The notes beneath the pieces were generated by a model, which was not told where the DNA came from, made no database searches, and saw nothing but the letters and a program-made list of their open reading frames with translations. Below, piece after piece: positions 15,723 to 22,981 of a stretch of 64,000 nucleotides of DNA. Source of the stretch: Leucobacter sp042726155 (GTDB lineage Bacteria; Actinomycetota; Actinomycetes; Actinomycetales; Microbacteriaceae). The stretch is taken from NCBI RefSeq assembly GCF_042726155.1, contig NZ_JBHXHV010000001.1, positions 1,364,001 through 1,428,000 on the forward strand, read 5' to 3'. The stretch's first letter is position 1. Every line of letters begins with the position of its first letter. The position numbers were made by a program, and so were the translations under genes.

Positions 15723-15728
15723 AGCCTA
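15723..15728 (-). promoter_or_regulatory. -10 box of the minus-strand membrane gene (leaderless)
   Basis: TAGGCT on the minus strand ends 7 nt before ATG 15715. It lies inside one arm of the inverted repeat at 15725-15760. Confidence 0.5.
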
Positions 15729-15760
15729 CCGGCGCCCACGCAAGGGCGAGCGCCGGTAGG
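15725..15760. repeat. Inverted repeat holding two divergent -10 regions
   Basis: cctaccggcgc (15725-15735) and gcgccggtagg (15750-15760) form an 11-bp perfect inverted repeat with a 14-nt spacer. The outward-facing ends are the first bases of TAGGCT (minus) and TAGGAT (plus), so each arm carries the same upstream extension of a -10 box. It may be an operator or simply two matching promoters back to back. Confidence 0.65.
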
Positions 15761-15762
15761 AT
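15757..15762 (+). promoter_or_regulatory. -10 box of pheS (leaderless)
   Basis: TAGGAT ends 8 nt before the pheS GTG at 15771. No T-box or long leader precedes pheS. Confidence 0.55.
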
Positions 15763-15770
15763 GAGTTCCC

Positions 15771-16811
15771 GTGGCAGACACGAATCCCATCACTCAGCAA
15801 GCGGCTGACGCAGCGGTTGAGGCCGCGCTCGCCGCATTCGCCGCGGCAGACTCTGTCGCTGATCTGAAGGCCGCGCGCACCGCGCACGCGGGCGAGGGCT
15901 CAGCCATCGCCCAGCTCAACGCACAAATGCGAGCGGTGCCGAAAGACGAGAAGGCCGCTACCGGCAAGCTCATGGGCCAGGCCCGCGGGCGCATCGAGGG
16001 TGCGTTCTCCGGACGTGAGACCGAGCTCGCGGCGATCGAAGCCGCCGCCAGGCTCGCAGCCGAGACCGTCGACGTGACCGCCGCCCCCGTGCGGCGCACG
16101 GCGGGCAGCAGGCACCCGCTCGCGCAGCTCCAAGACGAGATTTCCGACGTGTTCATCGGGATGGGCTGGGAGATCGCGGAGGGCCCAGAGGTTGAGCACG
16201 AGTGGTTCAACTTCGATGCGCTCGGATTCGATCCTGACCACCCGGCCCGCGCCATGCAAGACACGTTCTTCGTTGAACCGGCCGATCGTCACCTGGTGCT
16301 GCGTACGCACACGTCACCGGTGCAGATTCGCTCTTTGCTCGGCCGCGAGCTGCCGGTCTACGTTGTTGCCCCGGGTCGCACGTACCGCACCGATGAGCTC
16401 GACGCGACGCACACCCCGGTGTTCAACCAGGTCGAGGGCATTGCGATCGATCGCGGTTTGACGATGGCTCACCTGCGCGGCACGCTCGAGCACTTCGCAC
16501 GGCAGATGTTCGGCCCGGAGGCCGAGATTCGACTGCGCCCCAACTTCTTCCCGTTCACCGAGCCTTCTGCAGAGATGGACGTGTGGCAACCGCACGCCAA
16601 GGGTGGCGCTCGCTGGGTCGAGTGGGGCGGGTGTGGCATGGTCGACCCGAACGTGCTTGCCGCGGCAGGGATCGATCCCGAAGAGTTCCAGGGTTTCGCG
16701 TTCGGCATGGGCATCGAGCGGACACTTCAGTTCCGCCACGACATTAACGACATGCGAGACATGGTCGAGGGCGATGTCCGATTCAATCGTCAGTTCGGAG
16801 GACTGGTCTAA
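15771..16811 (+). CDS. pheS: Phenylalanyl-tRNA synthetase alpha subunit
   Basis: A 346-residue catalytic subunit of the (alpha-beta)2 class II synthetase. The N-terminal coiled coil (to about residue 90) is followed by class II motifs: motif 2 region GRTYRTDELDATHTPVFNQVEG, PNFFPFTEPSAEMDVW and the motif 3 region GFAFGMGIERTLQFRHDIND. Start is GTG 15771 just after a -10 box. The TAATG junction with pheT overlaps by one base, ensuring balanced subunits. Confidence 0.97.
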   Translation: MADTNPITQQAADAAVEAALAAFAAADSVADLKAARTAHAGEGSAIAQLNAQMRAVPKDEKAATGKLMGQARGRIEGAFSGRETELAAIEAAARLAAETVDVTAAPVRRTAGSRHPLAQLQDEISDVFIGMGWEIAEGPEVEHEWFNFDALGFDPDHPARAMQDTFFVEPADRHLVLRTHTSPVQIRSLLGRELPVYVVAPGRTYRTDELDATHTPVFNQVEGIAIDRGLTMAHLRGTLEHFARQMFGPEAEIRLRPNFFPFTEPSAEMDVWQPHAKGGARWVEWGGCGMVDPNVLAAAGIDPEEFQGFAFGMGIERTLQFRHDINDMRDMVEGDVRFNRQFGGLV

Positions 16812-19408
16812 TGCGCGTTCCGCTCAGCTGGCTCGGCGAGGTCGTCTCGCTTCCCACAGACGTGACCCCCGAACAGGTGCACGCCGACCTCGTGCGTGTG
16901 GGCTTCGAAGAGGAGTCGATCCGCCGCTTTGACGTCAGCGGACCCGTCGTCGTCGGTGAGGTGCTCTCTCGCGAACCCGAGGAGCACTCAAACGGCAAGA
17001 CCGTGAACTGGTGCCAGGTGCGCGTGGCGCCAGAGGGTCAGCTCGCAGCAGACGGCGGCGCCGATGTGCGCGGCATCGTCTGCGGCGCCCACAACTTCGA
17101 TGCGGGCGACCAGGTCGTCGTGTCGTTGCCCGGCGCTGTGCTGCCCGGTGGCTTTGAAATTTCGGCCCGGAAGACCTACGGCCACGTGTCCGACGGCATG
17201 ATCGCCTCCGCCCGCGAACTCTCGCTCGGTGAGGATCACGACGGCATCATCGTGCTCTCGCGCCTCGGTATCACCGCCGCTCCCGGCGATGACGCGAAGG
17301 CGTTGCTCGGACTCGACGACACCGCCGTCGAGATCAATGTCACACCCGACCGGGGCTACGCCTTCTCGGTGCGCGGCGTCGCCCGCGAGTACGCGCACGC
17401 GACCGGCGTTGAGTTCACCGACCCGGCCACCACTGTCTCGCCGACGGCGGCGAGCGGCTTCCCGGTCACGATCGACGATCAGTCGCCGATCCGGGGCCGT
17501 CTCGGTGCCACCGGCTTCGTCACCCGCGTCGTGCGCGGCATTGACCAGTCCCGCCCGACTCCCGCGTGGCTCGTGTCGCGTCTGCAGCTTGCGGGAATCC
17601 GCTCGCTTTCGCTCGAGGTCGACATTTCGAACTACGTGATGCTTGAGCTCGGCCAGCCGCTGCACGCCTACGATCTGGCGAAGCTCACGGGCGGTATCAC
17701 CGTGCGGCGCGCTGCTGCGGGGGAGACGCTCGTCACCCTCGACGGCCAGACCCGCGCACTGCACGTCGAAGACCTCGTGATTGCCGATGAGTCGGGTGCC
17801 ATCGGCATTGCCGGCGTAATGGGCGGCGAGTCAACGAAGGCCGACGAGACGACCGTTGACGTGCTCATCGAAGCGGCGACGTTCGACCCGATTTCGATCG
17901 CTCGCTCAGCACGTCGCCACAAGCTGCCCAGCGAGGCTTCCAAGCGGTTCGAGCGCGGCGTTGACCCGCTCGTCGCACAGGCCGCGGCGCAGCGCATGGT
18001 CGACCTGCTGGTGGAACTTGCGGGCGGCACCGCCGACACGCTCGGCTCCGACATCGTTGCCCCGTGGCAGCCGACCGAGGTGCGCCTGCCGCTCGCGCGC
18101 GTCAACGGCCTGCTCGGCACCGACTACACCGACGACGAGGCACGCGGCGCGATCGCGACCGTCGGGTGCACCATCGTCAATGATGCGGACGGCGTGCTCA
18201 CCGTCACCGCTCCGAGCTGGCGCTCGGACATTTCGCGCGCCGCTGACCTGATCGAAGAGATTGCACGCATCGTCGGGTACGACCGCATTCCCTCGGTGCT
18301 GCCCATCGCGCCAGCCGGACGCGGCCTCACGCGATCGCAGCGCCTGCGGCGCCGGGCGGCTGACGTCGTGACGGCCGCCGGGCTCGACGAGGTGCAGAGC
18401 TACCCGTTCGTGTCGTCGGCTCAGCTGCAGGCGTTCGGCGCGGGTGCAGAGCCGACCGGCCCTGACGCGCCCGCCGCGGGTGCCCCCGTCACCGCTGTGA
18501 AGCTCGCGAACCCGCTCGACGCGCAGTCTCCCTATCTGCGTCGCTCGCTGTTGCCTGGGCTCGTGGTTGCGGCGCAGCGCAACGTCTCACGCGGTCTCAC
18601 TGACCTCGCGCTCGTCGAACTCGGGCTCGTCTTCGAACCGAGCGTCGCTGGCAACTCGATCGGCACCGACACTGTTCCGCCGCTCGCTGAGCGGCCCGCT
18701 GACGAGGTGCTCGCCGAGCTGAACGCGTCGATCCCGGTGCAACCGCGCCGCGCCGCAGGACTGCTGCTCGGCGATGCTGTCGACAAGCAGGCGGGTCAGG
18801 CCGCTCGCGCCTATGACTGGTCGGACGCGCTCGATGCAGCCCGCATCATTGCGGGGGCAGTGTCGATTGAACTCGTGGTCGGGCAGGGCTCGCATCGCGC
18901 GTTCCACCCCGGCCGGACGGCGGAGCTCGCGGTTCGCGTCACCAGCGACGGCTCTGACGCCGATGGTGACGAGGGCGGCCTCGTTGTCGTCGGTGTCGCC
19001 GGTGAACTGCTGCCCGAGCTCGTGGCGGCACACCACCTGCCGGGTCGCGTCGCCGCGTTTGAGCTCGATCTCGATCGTCTCATCGAGCTCGCCCCGCGCC
19101 AGCCGGAGACCGCGCAGCTCTCGACGTATCCCGCCGCGACGCAAGATCTCACGCTCGTGGTCGCCGACGACGTGCCGGCGGGCGATCTGCTCGCCGTAGT
19201 GGTTGCCGGTGCCGGTGACCTGCTTGAGGGCGCTCGCATCGTCGACGACTACCGCGGTGCTGGCATTGAGCCCGGCACGAAGGCGCTGACATTCGCCTTG
19301 CGCTTCCGCGCGGCAGATCGCACACTGAAAGCCGAAGAGGCCAGCGCGGCGAAGCTCGCCGGTGTGGCCGCCGCAGAGCTGGCGTTTGACGCGAAGCTCC
19401 GCGACTGA
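16811..19408 (+). CDS. pheT: Phenylalanyl-tRNA synthetase beta subunit
   Basis: An 865-residue beta subunit. Domains in order: an EMAP-like tRNA-binding OB fold at about 40-155, the B3/B4 editing region (RRHKLPSEASKRFERGVDP), the B5 domain near 420-490, a catalytic-like core, and a C-terminal ferredoxin-fold anticodon-binding domain from about 770 (STYPAATQDLTLVVADDVP). Mischarged Tyr-tRNA is cleared in the B3/B4 part. Translation is coupled to pheS. The next gene begins 24 bp downstream and could be read through, as no terminator is seen. Confidence 0.97.
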   Translation: MRVPLSWLGEVVSLPTDVTPEQVHADLVRVGFEEESIRRFDVSGPVVVGEVLSREPEEHSNGKTVNWCQVRVAPEGQLAADGGADVRGIVCGAHNFDAGDQVVVSLPGAVLPGGFEISARKTYGHVSDGMIASARELSLGEDHDGIIVLSRLGITAAPGDDAKALLGLDDTAVEINVTPDRGYAFSVRGVAREYAHATGVEFTDPATTVSPTAASGFPVTIDDQSPIRGRLGATGFVTRVVRGIDQSRPTPAWLVSRLQLAGIRSLSLEVDISNYVMLELGQPLHAYDLAKLTGGITVRRAAAGETLVTLDGQTRALHVEDLVIADESGAIGIAGVMGGESTKADETTVDVLIEAATFDPISIARSARRHKLPSEASKRFERGVDPLVAQAAAQRMVDLLVELAGGTADTLGSDIVAPWQPTEVRLPLARVNGLLGTDYTDDEARGAIATVGCTIVNDADGVLTVTAPSWRSDISRAADLIEEIARIVGYDRIPSVLPIAPAGRGLTRSQRLRRRAADVVTAAGLDEVQSYPFVSSAQLQAFGAGAEPTGPDAPAAGAPVTAVKLANPLDAQSPYLRRSLLPGLVVAAQRNVSRGLTDLALVELGLVFEPSVAGNSIGTDTVPPLAERPADEVLAELNASIPVQPRRAAGLLLGDAVDKQAGQAARAYDWSDALDAARIIAGAVSIELVVGQGSHRAFHPGRTAELAVRVTSDGSDADGDEGGLVVVGVAGELLPELVAAHHLPGRVAAFELDLDRLIELAPRQPETAQLSTYPAATQDLTLVVADDVPAGDLLAVVVAGAGDLLEGARIVDDYRGAGIEPGTKALTFALRFRAADRTLKAEEASAAKLAGVAAAELAFDAKLRD

Positions 19409-19432
19409 CGCGCCCCGGGAACAGGAGCACAC

Positions 19433-19843
19433 ATGACCGGCATCACGCCCTACCTGCTGTTCCCGGGCAATGCCGCTGAGGCCCTCGAGTTCTATGGCTC
19501 CGTTTTTGGAGGCGGGCTCGAGCTGCACACCTATGCGGAGTTCGGTCGCTCGGACGGTCCGGCGGATGCAATCGCGCACGGCACGCTCGTTGGCCCCGTA
19601 GCGATCTACGGTGCCGACGCGGGTCCCGATGAAGACGCCGTGCACATGGGCGGCATGTTCTTCTCGCTGCTCGGCGCGGCAGCGCCCGCAACCCTGCACC
19701 GCTGGTTCGATGCGCTTGCGGCCGGCGGTCGCGTGATTCTGCCCCTCGAATTGCGTGAGTGGGATGCGAGTGACGGTCAACTCGTGGACCGCTTCGGCGT
19801 GCGGTGGCTGATTGGGTACGAACCCGCCGATACCGACGCGTAA
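19433..19843 (+). CDS. VOC family protein (PhnB/glyoxalase-like)
   Basis: A 136-residue single-domain VOC protein: TPYLLFPGNAAEALEFYGSVFGG at the start, a central MGGMFFSLLG and a C-terminal VDRFGVRWLIGYEP, the pattern of PhnB-like proteins. It follows pheT by 24 bp with AGGAG before the ATG. Such proteins bind small ligands or metals; no substrate can be assigned. It is one of three PhnB-like genes within 3 kb. Confidence 0.8.
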   Translation: MTGITPYLLFPGNAAEALEFYGSVFGGGLELHTYAEFGRSDGPADAIAHGTLVGPVAIYGADAGPDEDAVHMGGMFFSLLGAAAPATLHRWFDALAAGGRVILPLELREWDASDGQLVDRFGVRWLIGYEPADTDA

Positions 19844-19895
19844 CCCGCGGCCGGTGATCGGCTGAGGTGATGAGCGGCGCGTGAAAGGACAGCAG

Positions 19896-20636
19896 ATGAG
19901 GATCGCGATTGCCGGGGGTAGCGGCACCGTCGGGCGGCACGTCGTCGAGGTGGTGAGGGCGCACGGGCACGAATCGCTCGTGCTCGCACGGGCTGAAGGA
20001 GTAGATCTTGTGACCGGGCGCGGCCTCGACCTGACCGGGGTCGATGCAGTCATCGACGTGTCTGGCACCTCGACGCAGTCAGCGAAGCGGTCCCGAGGCT
20101 TCTTCTCAGCAGCGACAGGAAACTTGCTCGCGGCTGGCGCGCTCGCGGCGGTGCGGCATCACGTCGCACTGTCAATCGTCGGAGTGGATCGCGCCCCGCA
20201 TGGATATTACGCGGGCAAGGCGGCTCAAGAACAACTGATCGCCGCGGGGCGGATGCCCTGGACTGTGCTCAGAGCGACGCAGTTCCACGAGTTCGCCGAA
20301 CAGATGGTTTCGAATATGCGTTTCGCTCGCAGCGTCGGCGTGCCGAGCATGCGCACCAGACCCGTTGCAGCGCGTACCGTTGCCGAACGCCTTGTGGAAG
20401 TCGCGGAGGGCGAGCCCGAGGGTTTCGCGCTCGAGATCGCCGGTCCGCGCGAGGAACGTATGGCGCAGATGGTGCGCGACTTGATCGCCGCGCGCGGAGA
20501 CGGGCTTCGCGTGCTCGAGGTGCCGCTGCCCGGTCGTTTCGGGCGAGCGCTACGCGACGGGAGTATCTTGCCATCGGGGAGTGGTGCCGCCTACTGTGCA
20601 GGCCCGAGCTTCGCCGAGTGGCTTGCGCGTTCTTGA
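19896..20636 (+). CDS. NAD(P)-binding, NmrA-like oxidoreductase
   Basis: A 246-residue atypical short-chain dehydrogenase of the NmrA/NAD(P)H-binding kind. The Rossmann motif MRIAIAGGSGTVGRHVVE lies at the extreme N-terminus; VDAVIDVSGTS, SIVGVDRAP and the YYAGKAAQE segment (Tyr and Lys as in SDRs) follow. ATG 19896 is chosen because AAAGGA lies 6 nt before it, while the GTG at 19881 would place that site inside the coding region. Substrate unknown. It sits among VOC genes, so a detoxification role is possible but unproven. Confidence 0.75.
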   Translation: MRIAIAGGSGTVGRHVVEVVRAHGHESLVLARAEGVDLVTGRGLDLTGVDAVIDVSGTSTQSAKRSRGFFSAATGNLLAAGALAAVRHHVALSIVGVDRAPHGYYAGKAAQEQLIAAGRMPWTVLRATQFHEFAEQMVSNMRFARSVGVPSMRTRPVAARTVAERLVEVAEGEPEGFALEIAGPREERMAQMVRDLIAARGDGLRVLEVPLPGRFGRALRDGSILPSGSGAAYCAGPSFAEWLARS

Positions 20637-20688
20637 AGCCGCGATGGAGGGTGCTGCGCTCGGTCGGCGCGGCACCCGCCGTTGCCTG

Positions 20689-21120
20689 CTAGCCCTCGGT
20701 CTTCGGCGCGAGGCTGAACATCCACGGCACACCGAAGCGGTCGGCCAGCATGCCGAACGTATCGCCCCACGGGGCAGTGGCGAACGGCTCACGAATGTCG
20801 GCGCCCTGGGAGATGCCGTCCCAAAGAGCGCGGATGCGCTCGTCGTCGTCGCCCGAAATGCAGACCGAGTTGCCGACCGACGCGGCATCGGGCGTCCCCG
20901 CCATTGAGGCCGGGTAGTCGGCGACCATGATGGTCAAGCCGTCGGGGGTATCGATTTGGCCGTGCATTACCTTCTCGCCCTCGCTGGGGTCGCCCATCAT
21001 GCCGGGAATCGAGTCGTACCGCTCGATGCGCAGGTCGCCGCCGAGCACCGAGTGATAAAACTCGAGGGCCTCCCGGGCGTTGCCGTGAAAGTTGAGGTAT
21101 GGGTTCAGGCTGATAGACAT
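20689..21120 (-). CDS. VOC family protein (PhnB/YjdN-like)
   Basis: A 143-residue PhnB-like protein: SLNPYLNFHGNAREALEFYHSVLGGDL, the MMGDPSEGEKVMHGQI segment and ADRFGVPWMFSL at the end. These are typical of the 3-dmu-9_3-mt family, whose members bind metal in a VOC fold but mostly lack a proven reaction. An AAAGGAG ribosome site precedes ATG 21120. It is on the opposite strand to its VOC neighbours and converges on the NmrA-like gene. Confidence 0.82.
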   Translation of the reverse strand: MSISLNPYLNFHGNAREALEFYHSVLGGDLRIERYDSIPGMMGDPSEGEKVMHGQIDTPDGLTIMVADYPASMAGTPDAASVGNSVCISGDDDERIRALWDGISQGADIREPFATAPWGDTFGMLADRFGVPWMFSLAPKTEG

Positions 21121-21328
21121 GGAAGTTCTCCTTTGTGGCCGGCAGGGCCATCCTCGGCCCTCCTGTGCATATTTTGCTCCCCGACATTGTGAAACACCAA
21201 GCCGACATGGGTTTCGCCCTTGATGGGGAGGTCGTCGCGGCGGATACTAAGAACTGAGCGCAGCGCTACGCCTGCGCACGCACTGAGATCGGCGCCGCTG
21301 CCGCGCTCGAAGGCGAAAGGAACTGTCT

Positions 21329-22234
21329 ATGTCCGATCAGAAGATCGTGCCCAATATATGGTGCCAGGGGAACGCGGAAGAGGCGGGAACGTTTTACGCG
21401 CGAGTGTTTCCCGACACTGCCAGCGAGGTCGAATCGCGCTACCCAGAGACCGGGCTGCTGGAATTTCAGAAGCCGCTTGCCGGGAAGCCGTTGACGGTCG
21501 CCGTGCACCTCGCGGGGTTTCGTCTGACGCTGGTGAACGCGGGCACAGAATTCGCCCCCAACCCCTCGATCTCGATGTTCTTGACCTTTGGCAACGCCCG
21601 GTTCGGCGACCGCGACGGTGCGCGTGCAGCGCTGCAGGGTGTGTGGGATCAGCTCGCGGACGGCGGCACAGTACTCATGCCCCTCGACACGTACCCGTTC
21701 AGCGAGTACTACGGCTGGGTGCAGGATCGATTCGGCATGAGCTGGCAGCTCGGGCTCGCTGACGCGAGCAACGCAGACCCCGTGTTTGTGACTCCCTCGC
21801 TGATGTTCGGAGGCAAGGCCCAAAACCGCGCGGCGGCGGCGCGCGACCGATATCTCGAGGTGTTTCCCGATGCGAAGCCGGGCGGCTCGTACCCCTATGG
21901 CACACCCCGAGGGCCGGCAACTGCGGAGTCGCTTATGTATAGCGACTTCACCCTCTGCGGGCAGAACTTCAGCGCGATGGACTCGGGCGTCGAACAAGAC
22001 TTCTCGTTTACCTGCGGGGTATCGCTCGAGGTGCGCTGCGCCGATCAGGCAGAGATTGATCGGCTCTGGGAAGCGCTCTCTGCGGTGCCAGAGGCCGAGC
22101 AGTGCGGCTGGCTGGAAGATGAGTTCGGCGTGAGCTGGCAGATCGTCCCAGAGAACATGGGCGAGCTCATGGAGCGGCCGAATGCGTTCGAACACATGCT
22201 TGAAATGCACAAAATAGTCATCGCCGATCTCTGA
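21329..22234 (+). CDS. Two-domain VOC family protein
   Basis: A 301-residue protein with two PhnB-like modules. The first, about residues 5-150, starts KIVPNIWCQGNAEEAGTFYARVFPD and ends YYGWVQDRFGMSWQL; the second, about 155-300, has VTPSLMFGGKAQNRAAAARDRYLEVFPD and ends EDEFGVSWQIVPENM. Two fused half-folds make a complete VOC pseudo-dimer. GAAAGGA precedes ATG 21329. The 208 bp upstream (21121-21328) shows no clear motif. Function not assignable. Confidence 0.8.
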   Translation: MSDQKIVPNIWCQGNAEEAGTFYARVFPDTASEVESRYPETGLLEFQKPLAGKPLTVAVHLAGFRLTLVNAGTEFAPNPSISMFLTFGNARFGDRDGARAALQGVWDQLADGGTVLMPLDTYPFSEYYGWVQDRFGMSWQLGLADASNADPVFVTPSLMFGGKAQNRAAAARDRYLEVFPDAKPGGSYPYGTPRGPATAESLMYSDFTLCGQNFSAMDSGVEQDFSFTCGVSLEVRCADQAEIDRLWEALSAVPEAEQCGWLEDEFGVSWQIVPENMGELMERPNAFEHMLEMHKIVIADL

Positions 22235-22321
22235 ACGCGAACGCCCGTTCAGTCGCGCAGCCCGGTGAGGTGAGGAAGACTACACTCGCAGGGTTAGCGA
22301 TTGAACGGGCGGGGAATACGA

Positions 22322-22981
22322 ATGCGGGTGCGGGCGACGGCGGTCAGTAAAGGACCGGGCGGGCGGGCACTCCCGCCGAGCGACGTGACGATGACCTCAG
22401 GCACAGCCGTGTTCGTCGAAGCAGAAACGGCGCAGCGACCGACTGTGCTCGGTTTGATCGTCTCGGGGCGGATGAAGCCCGATAGCGGCGAAGTTTCCAT
22501 CGACGACGCCCCCGACGCGAAGGCTCTGAGGCGCCGCATTGCGCTCGTCGACGCACCCGACGTGAGTGAACCCCACAGCGATGTTCTGCTCGCCGACGTC
22601 GTCGCCGAGGAGCTGATGTTCGCGGGCAAATTCGGCGGCCCGGTCGCCGTACGCCGCGAACTCGAACGGCTCGAACTGCGGCAGCATGCCCGCCTGCCCA
22701 TCGGCGACCTTGCGCCGGGCGCGCGCGTGCGAGCTCTTTGTGAGCTCGCACTACAGCGACCAGAGGTCGAAGGAATCGTGCTCGTCTCGCCCGACCGACA
22801 CGGCGGCGATCCAGAGGAGTGGTGGAGTATCGCGTGTTCACTGGCAGACACCGGGGCAGCCGTGCTCGTCATCGCGGGCCGCGCCGCACGTGCCGCGATC
22901 GACGCGCACCCAGAGGGTTGGGGTACGGGGGAAGTGATGCCGCTGCGTGAGCACGCGGCGGACGGAGTGAGTGAAGCGTGA
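22322..22981 (+). CDS. Degenerate ABC-ATPase homologue (pseudo-ATPase) paired with YhgE/Pip
   Basis: A 219-residue protein with the layout of an ABC ATP-binding subunit but without its catalytic motifs. The P-loop position reads EAETAQRPTVLGLI (residues 33-46) instead of GPNGSGKST, although the following SGRMKPDSGEVSIDD is typical of ABC proteins. The C-loop position reads LAPGARVRALCELAL instead of LSGGQ, and Walker B reads GIVLVSPDRHG instead of LLLLDEP. ATP hydrolysis is therefore unlikely. Start is ATG 22322 (a TTG at 22301 is also possible). The stop overlaps the YhgE/Pip gene by 4 bp, so the two products probably act together. Confidence 0.7.
   Translation: MRVRATAVSKGPGGRALPPSDVTMTSGTAVFVEAETAQRPTVLGLIVSGRMKPDSGEVSIDDAPDAKALRRRIALVDAPDVSEPHSDVLLADVVAEELMFAGKFGGPVAVRRELERLELRQHARLPIGDLAPGARVRALCELALQRPEVEGIVLVSPDRHGGDPEEWWSIACSLADTGAAVLVIAGRAARAAIDAHPEGWGTGEVMPLREHAADGVSEA

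Noticed and set aside
15725..15770. T-box or attenuator in front of pheS
   Set aside because: Only 10 bp separate the repeat from the pheS start, a -10 box lies at its edge, and no specifier loop or T-box sequence is present.
18587..20068. A 493-codon minus-strand frame across pheT and the VOC gene
   Set aside because: It spans two real genes and the gap between them and has no domain signature.
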